From: an uncultured Elusimicrobiales bacterium
GTDB lineage: Bacteria; Elusimicrobiota; Elusimicrobia; Elusimicrobiales; Elusimicrobiaceae
Length of the DNA: 64,000 bases
Assembly (NCBI GenBank): GCA_944324675.1
Contig: CALUXE010000007.1
Coordinates: forward strand, 16,098 to 80,097
Reading direction: 5' to 3'
The translations under genes were made by a program, and so were the position numbers. Positions 50,585-60,495 of the stretch are shown here, one piece after another (position 1 is the first letter of the stretch; each line of letters opens with the position of its first letter). The notes under the pieces were generated by a model that saw only the letters and a list, made by a program, of their open reading frames with translations, was not told where the DNA came from and made no database searches.

Positions 50585-52096
50585 ATGATATACTCCAACG
50601 TTGAAGAACTTATAGCTTACGGGTTAAAAAACAAACTTATTGAGAAGGAAGACGAGATTTGGGCGCGCAACAGCATATTGGCTTTGCTCAATTTGCCGGA
50701 TAACAATAATGCCGCCCCGTATAAAGGCCCTTTGCCGGATAATCCGGGCGAAATACTTTCCGACATATCTTTTTACGCGGCGGAAAACGGGCTTTTGGAG
50801 GCGGCTACTTCTACATACCGCGAGATATTCGAAACTTCCGTAATGGCGGTATTTACCAAGCGTCCGAGCGAAGTATCAAAAATATTCTACGATACTTGGC
50901 ACGAGAAGGGAATAAAAAAAGCCACTTCGGAATTTTATAAATATTGCCGCAAGATTTATTATATCAAGACGGACAGGGTCGCCAAGAATATTACTTGGAA
51001 AGCCGATACGGAATACGGCAAGATAGATATGACGATAAATCTGTCCAAGCCGGAAAAGGACCCCAAGGAAATAGCCTTGCAGGGCAAGATAAAAGTTAAT
51101 CCGAACGCCTATCCCAAATGTCTGCTTTGCAGGGAAAACGAGGGGTATGCGGGGCGTTTGAACCACCCGGCTCGGCAGAACTTGCGCGTAATACCTTTGA
51201 AGCTCAACGGGAAGAGGTGGTATTTTCAATATTCGCCGTATGTGTATTATAACGAGCACAGCATAGTTTTTGCGGAAGACCACAGGCCTATGCGCATAAG
51301 CGCCGATACCTTCAAGAATTTGCTTGATTTCGTGGAGCAGTTCCCTCACTATTTTATAGGCTCCAACGCGGATTTGCCGATAGTGGGCGGCTCTATATTG
51401 ACGCACGACCATTATCAGGCGGGGCGGTATGTGTTCCCGATGGAGCGTGCGCAGTCGGTGAAGCGTTTTAAGATAAAGAAGTTTCCGAAAGTTACTTTTG
51501 ATATAGTATGCTGGCCTCTTTCTGTTTTGAGGCTAAGAGGCCCCAAGGCGCAGGTGGCGAAAGCCTCGGCGCGGGTATTGGAGGTATGGCGCAAGTATGA
51601 CGATAAGAAAGTCGGCATAATCCACGCCACGGGCAAGACTCCGCACAACACTATAACGCCGATAGCCCGTTATAAAGACGGCGCCTACGAGATGGATTTG
51701 GTTCTGCGCAATAACAGAACGAGCAAAGAATATCCTTGGGGGATATTTCACTCTCGGCCGGAATATCACAATATCAAGCGGGAGAATATCGGTCTTATAG
51801 AGGCTCTAGGTATGGCGATACTGCCGGGCAGACTAAAAAATGAGATGACGCAAATAGCCGCTTTGATAGGGGCCGGCAAAATGGAGAAGATAAAGGATTT
51901 ATCCTCTTTGGCGCAGCATTATAATTGGGTGATGAGTTTTATCGGCGATTATAAAGGCTTTAAGGCTGAAGACGTGCCAGATATTCTGCTTGAGGAAATC
52001 GGCCGCACCTTCGTTAAGGTTTTGGGATCCTGCGGGGTATTCAAGCACGACGCCGAGGGGAAAGAGGCTTTTCTGCGGTTTATATATAAGATATAA
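50585..52096 (+). CDS. galT: UDP-glucose-hexose-1-phosphate uridylyltransferase (Gram-positive-type GalT)
   Basis: The 503-residue length and the motifs LCRENEGYAGRLNHPARQNLRVIPL, YNEHSIVFAEDHRPMRI, PIVGGSILTHDHYQAGRY and NRTSKEYPWGIFH identify the long (type II) GalT family known from Bacillus and lactic acid bacteria, not the 350-residue E. coli type. It transfers UMP between glucose-1-P and galactose-1-P. The ATG at 50585 has GAGG upstream; an earlier in-frame start would overlap galE. It closes the operon. Confidence 0.95.
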   Translation: MIYSNVEELIAYGLKNKLIEKEDEIWARNSILALLNLPDNNNAAPYKGPLPDNPGEILSDISFYAAENGLLEAATSTYREIFETSVMAVFTKRPSEVSKIFYDTWHEKGIKKATSEFYKYCRKIYYIKTDRVAKNITWKADTEYGKIDMTINLSKPEKDPKEIALQGKIKVNPNAYPKCLLCRENEGYAGRLNHPARQNLRVIPLKLNGKRWYFQYSPYVYYNEHSIVFAEDHRPMRISADTFKNLLDFVEQFPHYFIGSNADLPIVGGSILTHDHYQAGRYVFPMERAQSVKRFKIKKFPKVTFDIVCWPLSVLRLRGPKAQVAKASARVLEVWRKYDDKKVGIIHATGKTPHNTITPIARYKDGAYEMDLVLRNNRTSKEYPWGIFHSRPEYHNIKRENIGLIEALGMAILPGRLKNEMTQIAALIGAGKMEKIKDLSSLAQHYNWVMSFIGDYKGFKAEDVPDILLEEIGRTFVKVLGSCGVFKHDAEGKEAFLRFIYKI

Positions 52097-52121
52097 TATA
52101 ATTAAAGGCGTAGAAGAGATG

Positions 52122-52153
52122 CTGCCCGCGGCTAAGCCTGCGGGCAGTGTTTT
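52122..52153 (+). terminator. Terminator of the galactose operon
   Basis: An 8-bp stem CTGCCCGC/GCGGGCAG (52122-52129, 52140-52147) is followed by TGTTTTTT. Confidence 0.85.
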
Positions 52154-52188
52154 TTGGAGAATTTTACAAATATACACGGAAGGAAAAT

Positions 52189-54027
52189 ATGAACACGAGA
52201 AAGGACATCAGGAACGTAGCGATAATAGCGCACGTAGACCACGGCAAGACTACGGTGGTTGACGCATTGCTTAAATACGCGGGTCAATTTAAAGTAAAGC
52301 AGGACGAAGCGCAGGAGGCGGTCTTGGACAGCGACCCTATCGAAAGGGAACGCGGTATAACTATTTTGGCCAAATGCACTTCGGTAAAATATAAAGACTA
52401 TACGGTAAACATAGTAGACACCCCGGGCCACGCGGACTTTGGCAGCGAGGTAGAACGCGTGCTAAAGATGGTAGACGGTGCCATACTGATGGTGGACGCG
52501 GTGGAAGGCCCTATGCCGCAGACTCGTTTCGTACTTAGAAAGGCCTTGGCTTTGGGGCTGCGCCCGATAGTGGTGGTAAACAAGATGGACAGGGAAAACG
52601 CGCGCCCTTCGGCCGTAGTCGACGAAGTCTTTGAACTGTTTATGGAACTTGGCGCGGACGACAAACAATTGGATTTTCCTATACTTTACGCTTCCGGCCG
52701 CGAGGGTTGGGCCAGCGACAAAATGGAAGAGCGCGGCAAGGATATAAAACCGCTTTTCGACGCCATAATAAAATACGTGCCCGAACCGGAAGCGGACGAA
52801 ACGAAGCCGCTTCAAATGCAGGTGACTATGCTCGATTACAATAACTTTTTGGGGCATATCGGCATAGGGCGCATACTTAACGGCAGCGTCAGCAAAGGCG
52901 ACAGTGTGGTATTGTTAAAAAATAACGGCGGCAGCGTGCCCGCCAAAGCGGTAAAGATAGAGAAATTTTTGGGCCTTGGCAAGACTGAAACGGAAAGTGC
53001 GAAAGCGGGCGATATAGTGGCGATAAGCGGGCTTGAGGGGGTAGACGTCGGCGATACGGTATGCCACCCCGATAATCAGGTTCCTTTGCCGCCGCTTTCT
53101 ATCGACGAGCCGACGATATCTATGGACTTTTTCGTCAACGATTCGCCTTTTGCGGGGCGCGAGGGTAAATTCCTTACCAGCCGCCACCTAAAGGCGCGCC
53201 TTGAGAAAGAAGCTCAGACGAATGTCGGCCTCAAGGTGGAGCAGCTGGAAGGCGAGGGCCGTTTTAAAGTATCGGGCAGGGGCGAGCTGCACCTGACGAT
53301 TTTAATCGAAAATATGCGCCGCGAAGGTTTTGAACTTGCGGTATCTTCGCCCGAGGTTATTTACAAAGAGGAAAACGGCAAAATACTCGAGCCTATGGAA
53401 TATCTTATTTTGGATATTACCTCCGATATGCAGGGCGCGGTTTTTGAACTTGTCGGCACGCGCGGCGCCAAGCTGGAGAATATGGTAAGCGAGGGCGAAA
53501 ACAGGTTAAGACTTGAATATGTAATTCCGTCGCGCGCTTTGATAGGCTTTAAGAACGAGTTTTTAACTTCCACCCGCGGAAAAGGCATTATGCACCACAG
53601 CTTTTACGGCTATTATCCCAAGGTGGACGTGCCGCCTTTAAGGAGCAACGGCGTATTTATCGCCAAGGAAGCGGGCGAAACGACGGCCTACGCCATTAAC
53701 AGTTTGCAGGACGGCGGACAATTATTTGTCGGCCCCGGCGTAAAGGTATACGAGGGTATGATAGTCGGGCAGAACTCGCGCGACAATGACTTGGTGGTCA
53801 ACCCGAACAAGACAAAACGCCTTTCCAATATGCGCTCGAAAGCGGCCGACGACGCTCTGCTTTTGACGCCGCCCAGGATAATGAGCCTTGAGCAGGCCAT
53901 AGAATACATCGCACCCGATGAACTTGTGGAAATTACGCCTACTTCCATACGTTTAAGGAAGAAAATACTTAATATCCACGAGCGTAGACGCGCCAACCGC
54001 AAGGAAGAGGGGGAAGGCGAGGAATAA
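52189..54027 (+). CDS. typA: Translational GTPase TypA/BipA
   Basis: The 612-residue EF-G-like GTPase binds the ribosome and aids 50S assembly and stress adaptation. G motifs are AHVDHGKTT (G1), RGITI (G2), DTPGHADFG (G3) and [10 protein letters not shown] (G4). [21 protein letters not shown] and the TypA-specific C-terminus with [27 protein letters not shown] are present. I set the start at 52189 by GGAAGGA (52178-52184), trimming 14 upstream codons. The end is Arg/Glu-rich. Confidence 0.97.
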   Translation: MNTRKDIRNVAIIAHVDHGKTTVVDALLKYAGQFKVKQDEAQEAVLDSDPIERERGITILAKCTSVKYKDYTVNIVDTPGHADFGSEVERVLKMVDGAILMVDAVEGPMPQTRFVLRKALALGLRPIVVVNKMDRENARPSAVVDEVFELFMELGADDKQLDFPILYASGREGWASDKMEERGKDIKPLFDAIIKYVPEPEADETKPLQMQVTMLDYNNFLGHIGIGRILNGSVSKGDSVVLLKNNGGSVPAKAVKIEKFLGLGKTETESAKAGDIVAISGLEGVDVGDTVCHPDNQVPLPPLSIDEPTISMDFFVNDSPFAGREGKFLTSRHLKARLEKEAQTNVGLKVEQLEGEGRFKVSGRGELHLTILIENMRREGFELAVSSPEVIYKEENGKILEPMEYLILDITSDMQGAVFELVGTRGAKLENMVSEGENRLRLEYVIPSRALIGFKNEFLTSTRGKGIMHHSFYGYYPKVDVPPLRSNGVFIAKEAGETTAYAINSLQDGGQLFVGPGVKVYEGMIVGQNSRDNDLVVNPNKTKRLSNMRSKAADDALLLTPPRIMSLEQAIEYIAPDELVEITPTSIRLRKKILNIHERRRANRKEEGEGEE

Positions 54028-54054
54028 ACAGTTTTTTGGCCGCCAAGATAGAAT

Positions 54055-55905
54055 ATGATAGAAATATCGGAGTTAAGCTACCATATCGGCAAGAGAACCA
54101 TTTTCGAGGACGCTTCCGCTTTCATAGGGAAGGGGCAGAAGGTGGGGCTTGTCGGGCTTAACGGCTGCGGCAAGACGACCTTATTCAAGCTGATATTGGG
54201 CAAACTCTATCCCGACGGCGGCAGGATAAGCGTATCAAACGGGACGGTTTTGGCTACGGTAGAGCAGGAAATAAGCGATATAAACCAAAGCGTATTAAAC
54301 CACGTTTTGTATTCCGATAAACGTCTTAAGAAACTCTATGATGAGCTGGAAACGAATCCATCGGGCGTTCGTCTTGCGGAGATATACGATAAATTGGATA
54401 GTTTGGGCGCTCACAGCGCGGCGGCCAGGGCCGGCGCGATACTTGGGGGGCTTGGGTTTAGCAATGAGGAACTAAGCCGACCCTTAAAGGAATTTTCGGG
54501 CGGCTGGCGTGTTCGGGCGGCCTTGGGCGCGGCATTGTTTGCGCCGAGCGACTGCCTTTTGCTGGACGAACCTACCAACCACCTGGATTTGGAAACGGTA
54601 ATCTGGCTTGAAAATTGCCTTGCCAAGTTGGATAAAACCCTTTTGATAGTCAGCCACGACAGGAATATTTTAAACAAAGTCTGCGACAAAATAATACTAG
54701 TAGACGAGTGTAAACTTAAAACCTATACGGGCGACTACGATACTTACGAGCGTACCCGCCACCTTCAAACCGAGCAGCTTATCAAAGACGCCAAACGCTA
54801 TGAGGAAACCAAAAAGCATTTGCAGTCTTTCGTAGACAGGTTCCGCTACAAAGCCTCCAAGGCCAAGCAGGCGCAAAGCCGCTTAAAGATGATAGAGCGT
54901 ATGGGCGACGCCCCTAAAATACCTTTGGAAAAGAGCATAAAGTTTACTTTCCCGCAGCCTCAGCATTTGGACGCCTATTTGTATACTTTGGAGAACGTCA
55001 GCTGCGGCTATGACGAGAAAGTGGTGCTTAAAGATTTGAATTTGACTGTAACTCAAGACGACAAAATAGCGCTTTTGGGCGCGAACGGCAACGGCAAATC
55101 GACTTTAGCCAAACTTTTGGCGGGCAGAATACACTCGATGAGCGGCAAACTGACATACGCGCGCAAGCTGAAGGTGGGCTATTTCGCCCAGCACCAGACG
55201 GAAGAATTTGACCTGGAATCCACCCCTTACGAAACGGCCAAAGCCGCCATGCCCGAAGCCAAAGAAACGGAAGTATACACCCATTTGGCGTGTTTCGGTT
55301 TGGAAAAGAACAAAGCCGATACGCAGATAGGGAAACTTTCGGGCGGGGAAAAGAGCCGCCTTTTGCTCTCTTTAATTACGATAGAAAAGCCCAACATCTT
55401 GATTTTGGACGAGCCGACAAACCACCTGGACATAACCAGCCGCCGCGCTTTGATAGAGGCTTTAAACGAATATGACGGCGCGGTAATATTGGTGACGCAC
55501 GATTTCCACATATTGGAATCGGTCTGCGACCGCCTGCTTTTGGTGGAAGGCGGAACGGTTAAATCTTACGACGGCGATTTGGAAGATTACAAAAATTATG
55601 TTCTTCACTCTTCGCGTTCTTCCGCCGAGGAAGGCGATCGGGAGGGGGAGGATAACCGCAAGGAAAAACGCAAAAACGCCGCCAAACTGCGCGCGCAGAC
55701 CGCTCCTTTAAGGAACAAGATTAAAGCCATAGAACGCAAGCTGGAGGTTTTGTCTTCCCAAAAAGAGAATTTGGAAAACCGCTTGATACGCGGCTATGAT
55801 TCCTCCGTAAGTATAGAGCTGGCTTTTGTAAATAAGGAAATTTCCGACGCGGAAAAGGAATGGGAACAGCTTTCGGAAGAATTGGAAAGTATAATGAATT
55901 CTTAA
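54055..55905 (+). CDS. ABC-F family ATPase
   Basis: The 616-residue protein has two ABC domains without membrane helices: Walker A GLNGCGKTT near 34 and GANGNGKST near 343, signatures LKEFSGGWRVR and IGKLSGGEKSR, Walker B DCLLLDEPTNHLDL and ILILDEPTNHLD. A charged linker (about 225-285) separates them, and a C-terminal coiled coil (about 530-616) follows an acidic patch. The layout fits the Uup/YheS/EttA group that acts on ribosomes; some members give antibiotic protection. The ribosome-binding site is weak. It follows typA by 27 nt, perhaps one transcript. Confidence 0.93.
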   Translation: MIEISELSYHIGKRTIFEDASAFIGKGQKVGLVGLNGCGKTTLFKLILGKLYPDGGRISVSNGTVLATVEQEISDINQSVLNHVLYSDKRLKKLYDELETNPSGVRLAEIYDKLDSLGAHSAAARAGAILGGLGFSNEELSRPLKEFSGGWRVRAALGAALFAPSDCLLLDEPTNHLDLETVIWLENCLAKLDKTLLIVSHDRNILNKVCDKIILVDECKLKTYTGDYDTYERTRHLQTEQLIKDAKRYEETKKHLQSFVDRFRYKASKAKQAQSRLKMIERMGDAPKIPLEKSIKFTFPQPQHLDAYLYTLENVSCGYDEKVVLKDLNLTVTQDDKIALLGANGNGKSTLAKLLAGRIHSMSGKLTYARKLKVGYFAQHQTEEFDLESTPYETAKAAMPEAKETEVYTHLACFGLEKNKADTQIGKLSGGEKSRLLLSLITIEKPNILILDEPTNHLDITSRRALIEALNEYDGAVILVTHDFHILESVCDRLLLVEGGTVKSYDGDLEDYKNYVLHSSRSSAEEGDREGEDNRKEKRKNAAKLRAQTAPLRNKIKAIERKLEVLSSQKENLENRLIRGYDSSVSIELAFVNKEISDAEKEWEQLSEELESIMNS

Positions 55906-56014
55906 CTTAAAATATCCTGCCCGATTTTAAGCTAGAAGCCCCCTTGAATAACTTTTGGGGAAATATCTTTAGCGGCAAATATCCTTCGCTTTGGGCGGGA
56001 TTTCCATAATATAC

Positions 56015-56040
56015 AAAAACCGGGCGTAAACCCGGTTTTT
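56015..56040. terminator. Bidirectional terminator between ABC-F and nitroreductase genes
   Basis: A 10-bp AAAAACCGGG/CCCGGTTTTT stem (56015-56024, 56031-56040) has A and T runs on both sides, so it serves both convergent genes. Confidence 0.85.
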
Positions 56041-56058
56041 TGATAAAGAGGCAAGGCC

Positions 56059-56652
56059 TCAGCGAAAAACTTTTAATCTCTGCGCGGGCGGGATAATTTC
56101 TTTGGCGGGCGCCTGCTCGGGCGATATTCCAAATGGCATTTGCGCCACAAGTTTCCAAGAGGGCGGTATTTTAAAAGTTTTGGCGATTTCCTCGTCTATA
56201 AGCGGGTTGTAATGCTGAAGATTGGCCGCCATGCCCAAAGCGGCAAAGCCCGTCCATACGATATATTGGAGCATGCCATTGGCTTGCTGGGCCCATAGGG
56301 GGAAATTTTCTCTATAAGCGGGGAAACGGGTCTGCATTTCGCTTATGGTTTTAGTCTCCTCAAAGAAAAGAATTGTGCCGAACCCTTTTGCGAAAGATTT
56401 TATTTTAGCTTCTGTAGGGGGAAATTTTTCCGATGGGATTATGTTTTTTAAAGCCTGCCTCGTTATATCCCATATTTTTTTATGGCTTTCGCCGAATGCG
56501 GCCAAGAGCCTTGCGCTTTGGCTGTTGAAAGCCGAGGGCGAATTAGCGAGCGCCAATTCCAAAAAGTCGGTTACTTCTTTTTCTTCCAAAGTAGATTTAG
56601 CGGTTAAAGTATAGATGCTGCGTCTTTTCCGTACGGCTTGAAAAAAGTCCAT
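56059..56652 (-). CDS. Nitroreductase family protein (Frm2/HCN-type)
   Basis: The 197-residue protein starts RKRRSIYTL and has LANSPSAFNSQSARLL, FFEETKTISEMQTRFPAYRENFPLWAQQANGMLQYIVWTGFAALGMAANLQHYNPL and WKLVAQMPFGI, the order of the Frm2-like nitroreductase subgroup with an FMN site. It differs clearly from the nitroreductase at 5,058. AAAGGAGG precedes the ATG and a good promoter lies at 56,670-56,698. Substrates of this subgroup include nitroaromatics and possibly lipid signals. Confidence 0.87.
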   Translation of the reverse strand: MDFFQAVRKRRSIYTLTAKSTLEEKEVTDFLELALANSPSAFNSQSARLLAAFGESHKKIWDITRQALKNIIPSEKFPPTEAKIKSFAKGFGTILFFEETKTISEMQTRFPAYRENFPLWAQQANGMLQYIVWTGFAALGMAANLQHYNPLIDEEIAKTFKIPPSWKLVAQMPFGISPEQAPAKEIIPPAQRLKVFR

Positions 56653-56669
56653 TGGGTCCTCCTTTCTCT

Positions 56670-56698
56670 ATAATAAGTTATAGCTTAGCAAGGGACAA
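56670..56698 (-). promoter_or_regulatory. Promoter of the Frm2-type nitroreductase gene
   Basis: Minus-strand TTGTCC (56698-56693) and TATTAT (56675-56670) have a 17-bp spacer. Confidence 0.6.
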
Positions 56699-56719
56699 AA
56701 ATCAATAGCTCGAAAAGGG

Positions 56720-58267
56720 TTATTTTGCCGTTTGGGTAATGTCTTCCCGCTCAATTACGGGCAGGAACTCGTCTTGCGGGGTTTGACCCTCTTGAGATTG
56801 AGTTTCGCCCTCTTGCGCCGCGGCGGGTTCTTCTTCGGGGAGATCGGGGGTGTCGGTTACCAAATTCATAACGATATTAAAAGTGAGTTTCAATTGGTCG
56901 AAGAAGTCCTTTTCCGTTATGCTCTCGTCGGGTTCGTGGGGGCCGTTGCCGTTCTTTTGGATAAGAGGGCCGATGCCGTAGGTTATTACTTCGTGCCTTC
57001 TTAAAAATTCGCTTTCGCTTGAAGCGGGCGTAAGCCCGGGCAATACCAATATGCCGGGGAAAGTTTGTTCGGCCGCTTTTTCTATCGCTTTAAAAAGCGG
57101 GTCCTCCAAATTCGCCGGCGGCTGGGGGAAGGGGGTTTCAGGCCTTTCTATAACCGTGAGGGTAACATTCTCGTCGTTGGCGAACAGGGCGTTAAGTTCA
57201 TCTACAAAAAACATGGGGTCGCTTTGCGGCATAAGCCTGCAGTTTAAATTTGCCGAAGCCTCGTTTTGGACTGTATTTGCTTCCGTACCGGAAGTTAAAA
57301 CAGTTGGGGTTATGGTATCTGTTATCTGCGTTTTGAAAAACTCGTCCTCGCTTATTATCTTGGCGGCTTGATGGAATTGGGCGGGGTCGTCGGATTCCAA
57401 TAACTTTAAAGTGGTTTGGGCGTCGGCGTCCTGGAAGGGGAAAATTCTTTCAAAGAAAATTTTAGTCAGCGGCGAAAACTTATACAGCGGCTGATAGGTT
57501 TCTATTATTGAAAGCGCCTGCGAAAGCTTATATATGGCGTTGTTCTGCCCTACGGAAGAGGCATGTCCGCCGTCGCCTTTAGCGGTCAGGAGTATATCCA
57601 TGTACATTTTGCTGCCCGCTTCTATAAAGAGAATTTCGCTCGGCGTTTTGGAGCCGCCTTTCATTATTCCGCCGCCTTCATTTAGGGCATAGCCCGCCCG
57701 CAGTTTATCGGGGTGTTGGTCGTATAGATATTTTATCCCTTTTTCACTGCCGCTTTCCTCATCGGCCGTAAAAAGGAAAATTATATCCCGGTTTAGTTTT
57801 ATATCGCCTTGGGCCAGCCTTGTCAGAATGGTAAGGTTTATGGCGGCGTAATTTTTGGCGTCGGTGGAGCCCAGCCCGTATATTCTATCGTCCTTTAAAG
57901 TTGCTTTGGCGGGGGGCAAAGTCCAACCTTCCTGTATGGCGGCAGTGTCCAAATGGGCTATGAGCAAAAGCGGTTTGTTTTGCGGATCGGCCAATTCTTT
58001 ATCCGCTTTTAATACCGCTATTAGATTGCCGCGCGGTTTTTCTATCCTGTAAATATCCCAATCTATTTTGTGTTTGTTCAATACTTTGTAGATATAGCGT
58101 ATGGCTTTTGTTTCTTCCGGTTCGGGCTGGGAGGTGTCTATTTTTATCAGATTTATAAGGTGGTCTTTGGCGGTTTGGTTTAACGCGTCGAAATCCAGCT
58201 GCTGGGCTTTTAGCGGGCAGCTTAAAGTTATCATTGCCAAAAGCGGCAGGAGCAGTTTCGTCTTCAT
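56720..58267 (-). CDS. Exported M20-family zinc peptidase
   Basis: The 515-residue protein has a signal peptide (KLLLPLLAMITLSCPLKA). M20 metallopeptidase motifs follow: LLLIAHLDTAAIQEGW (metal His and Asp), YGLGSTDAKNYAAIN, FTADEESGSEKGIKYL (catalytic Glu pair), the dimerisation domain with GDGGHASSVGQNNAIYKL, and the late VITYGIGPL...HEPDESITEKDF. Relatives include carboxypeptidases and dipeptidases. A Gln/Glu/Pro-rich tail (about 465-515) is unusual and perhaps disordered. Its start overlaps the DUF192 gene stop by 4 bp. Extracytoplasmic location fits peptide use together with the Opp system next door. Confidence 0.88.
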   Translation of the reverse strand: MKTKLLLPLLAMITLSCPLKAQQLDFDALNQTAKDHLINLIKIDTSQPEPEETKAIRYIYKVLNKHKIDWDIYRIEKPRGNLIAVLKADKELADPQNKPLLLIAHLDTAAIQEGWTLPPAKATLKDDRIYGLGSTDAKNYAAINLTILTRLAQGDIKLNRDIIFLFTADEESGSEKGIKYLYDQHPDKLRAGYALNEGGGIMKGGSKTPSEILFIEAGSKMYMDILLTAKGDGGHASSVGQNNAIYKLSQALSIIETYQPLYKFSPLTKIFFERIFPFQDADAQTTLKLLESDDPAQFHQAAKIISEDEFFKTQITDTITPTVLTSGTEANTVQNEASANLNCRLMPQSDPMFFVDELNALFANDENVTLTVIERPETPFPQPPANLEDPLFKAIEKAAEQTFPGILVLPGLTPASSESEFLRRHEVITYGIGPLIQKNGNGPHEPDESITEKDFFDQLKLTFNIVMNLVTDTPDLPEEEPAAAQEGETQSQEGQTPQDEFLPVIEREDITQTAK

Positions 58268-58698
58268 AGCGGGTCAAACTCCAGGAACGATCCTTCCTCT
58301 ATTTTATGCCTCTTTACGCTGCCTGCGGGCAGTTCCAATACATATTGCCCGAACCCCGCCGCCGTAGCCACTTGGCTGTCGGGCGTGTAAAGGTAGGAAT
58401 GAGGAACATTTTCCTCGTAAGAAAATACTTTTAAATCGGAAGTGATAAAAATTATATCCAAATCTATAAGGGTGTTTTTCATCCAGAAGTAGCGCTGTTC
58501 ATTGTTTTCAAAAACAAAAAGCATTCCGCTTCCTTCCGGCAATTCGGTGCGGTACATCAGTCCCTTTTCCGTTTCCTCGGGCGTTATCGCCAATTCGGCT
58601 TTAACGGTGAAGCCGTCGGGCAGAGTAATGTCCGTAGTTTTCGGCCCGCAGGCGCAGAAAGCTAACAGAGCGGCAAAGAGAAATATATATTTTTTCAT
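58264..58698 (-). CDS. DUF192 lipoprotein
   Basis: The 144-residue protein has a lipobox (LLAFCAC-G) and the DUF192 pattern: VKAELAITPEETEKGLMYRTELPEGSGMLFVFENNEQRYFWMKNTLIDLDIIFI and VLELPAGSVKRHKIEEGSFL. The family is a small beta fold, common as an exported protein, with no agreed function. It is translationally coupled to the M20 peptidase downstream. It diverges from the oligopeptide transporter genes. Confidence 0.9.
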   Translation of the reverse strand: MKKYIFLFAALLAFCACGPKTTDITLPDGFTVKAELAITPEETEKGLMYRTELPEGSGMLFVFENNEQRYFWMKNTLIDLDIIFITSDLKVFSYEENVPHSYLYTPDSQVATAAGFGQYVLELPAGSVKRHKIEEGSFLEFDPL

Positions 58699-58715
58699 TA
58701 GTATAATTTTAGCAA

Positions 58716-58744
58716 TTTAAGAGATTTTTATCATTTGATATAAT
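58716..58744 (+). promoter_or_regulatory. Promoter of the peptide transporter, giving a leaderless GTG start
   Basis: TTTAAG (58716-58721) and TATAAT (58739-58744) have a 17-bp spacer. The expected start site falls on the GTG at 58750 and no ribosome-binding site is visible. Confidence 0.55.
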
Positions 58745-58749
58745 TTATT

Positions 58750-59712
58750 GTGCTTAACATAAATAATCTTTCCGTCTGTTTCGATACGCCGCAAGGGCGG
58801 ATAAAAGTCCTTGATAACCTCAGCTACCATCTGGAAAAGGGCGAGGTCTTGGCCATTGTAGGGGAATCGGGCTGCGGAAAGACGATACACAGTTTGGCGC
58901 TTACCCGCCTTTTGCCGCCCGGCGCGAAAATAACTTCCGGCTCGATTATTTATAAGGATAAGGATATCGTCAAAATGAACGAGCCCCAATTGCGTGAGGT
59001 GCGCGGCGCGGGGATAGGTATGATATTTCAAGACCCGATGATGTCTTTAAACCCCGTTTTTAAAGTGGCTTTCCATTTGACGGAAACTTTGCGCGCGCAC
59101 TCTAAGATAAGCAAAAAAGAAGCATTGGAAAAGGCGGCTTCCTTGTTAAAGAAAGTCGGCATAGACGAAAAATTTTTAAATTCTTATCCTCATCAGCTTT
59201 CGGGCGGAATGCGCCAGCGGGTTATGACGGCGCTGGCTTTGTGCCTTAATCCCGATATTCTTATCGCCGACGAGCCCACCACCGCTTTGGACGTAACCGT
59301 ACAAAGGCAGATTTTGGAGCTTATAAAAAAATTGCAAAAAGAGTTTTCCGCCTCCGTCATTTTTATTACGCACAATTTGGCGATAGTCAATAATATAGCC
59401 GATAGAGTTTTGGTGCTTTACGCGGGCGAAAAGGTGGAGGAATGTTCCAAAGAGGATTTATTTAAAAAACCTTTGCACCCGTATAGCGAAGGATTGTTAA
59501 ACTCCGTAGTGCGTCTGTCGCAAAACAGGGCGCGGCTTAAAACGATAGAGGGCGCGCCGCCCGCCGCGGGCAGGGAGTTTAAGGGCTGCAAATTCGCCAA
59601 ACGCTGCCCATACGCTCAAGAGAGGTGCAAAAATGAAAGACCGCCGATATTCAACTTGGCGGGCGGGCGGCTGGTAAAATGCTGGCGTTACGAGGACTGT
59701 TCAAATGGCTGA
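58750..59712 (+). CDS. Oligopeptide/dipeptide ABC transporter ATPase (OppD/DppD-type)
   Basis: The 320-residue ATPase begins LNINNLSVCFDTPQG at a GTG codon. It has Walker A GESGCGKT, the Q-loop FQDPMMSLNPVFKV, signature LSGGMRQRV, Walker B ILIADEPTTALDVT and the switch FITHNLAIV. The C-terminal oligopeptide-transporter extension has the four-cysteine CKFAKRCPYAQERCKNERPP motif for an iron-sulfur cluster, ending CWRYED. It powers peptide import with the genes that follow. The stop overlaps the next start by 8 bp. Confidence 0.93.
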   Translation: MLNINNLSVCFDTPQGRIKVLDNLSYHLEKGEVLAIVGESGCGKTIHSLALTRLLPPGAKITSGSIIYKDKDIVKMNEPQLREVRGAGIGMIFQDPMMSLNPVFKVAFHLTETLRAHSKISKKEALEKAASLLKKVGIDEKFLNSYPHQLSGGMRQRVMTALALCLNPDILIADEPTTALDVTVQRQILELIKKLQKEFSASVIFITHNLAIVNNIADRVLVLYAGEKVEECSKEDLFKKPLHPYSEGLLNSVVRLSQNRARLKTIEGAPPAAGREFKGCKFAKRCPYAQERCKNERPPIFNLAGGRLVKCWRYEDCSNG

Positions 59713-60478
59713 GTTATTGAGGGCGGAAAATATCGCAAAGAGTTATGTTTCGGGCGGCGCCTTCGGCGGAGGCGAGAAAATCGCCGTATTAAAAAACATA
59801 AATTTTTCCTTTGACGAAGGGGAAAGTTTCGCGCTGTTGGGGCCTTCGGGCTGCGGCAAAAGCACATTGGCGCGCCTTATGCTTGCTTTGGAAAGGCCCG
59901 ACAGCGGCAAGATTTTTATAGAGGGGCAGGACATCTTTTCCCTAAAAGCCAAGGACCTTAAAGCGCTTAGAAGGAAAGTTCAGCCCGTATTCCAAGATCC
60001 GTACAGCTCCCTTAACCCGAGAATGACGGTATCCGATATTTTGGCCGAGCCTTTTATCGTACACGGCGAAAAATACCGCCAAAGCGATTTGAAGAAACTT
60101 TTAAGCCAAGTCGGGCTTGGGGAAAATTCTCTAAGGAAATATCCGAGCGAGTTTTCCGGCGGGCAGCGCCAGCGCATAGCGATAGCGCGCGCCTTGGCCC
60201 TTAAGCCGAAGCTGATTATCGCCGATGAGCCGCTGTCTTCGCTTGATGTGTCCGTTCAGGCGCAGATATTAAATTTATTGGCGGATATTAAGGAAGAATA
60301 CGGCCTGAGTTTGGTGTTCATATCCCACGATTTGGCGCTGTGTAAGTTTTTATGTTCCAAAGCGGCCGTAATGCATAAAGGCGAAATAGCGGAACTGGGC
60401 AAAGCGGAAGAAATATTGCTAGAACCAAAAAGCGAGGCCGCCCAAACGCTTTTGGAGGCGGTTTTGCCGCTTAACTGA
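59705..60478 (+). CDS. Oligopeptide/dipeptide ABC transporter ATPase (OppF/DppF-type), short
   Basis: The 257-residue ATPase has Walker A GPSGCGKST, VFQDPYSSLNPRMTV, signature FSGGQRQRIAIARALA and Walker B LIIADEPLSSLDVSVQ. It is shorter than usual OppF (about 320) because the C-terminal cysteine extension is missing. It should pair with the preceding ATPase. Confidence 0.93.
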   Translation: MAELLRAENIAKSYVSGGAFGGGEKIAVLKNINFSFDEGESFALLGPSGCGKSTLARLMLALERPDSGKIFIEGQDIFSLKAKDLKALRRKVQPVFQDPYSSLNPRMTVSDILAEPFIVHGEKYRQSDLKKLLSQVGLGENSLRKYPSEFSGGQRQRIAIARALALKPKLIIADEPLSSLDVSVQAQILNLLADIKEEYGLSLVFISHDLALCKFLCSKAAVMHKGEIAELGKAEEILLEPKSEAAQTLLEAVLPLN

Positions 60479-60495
60479 TATAGGACGACGCGAAA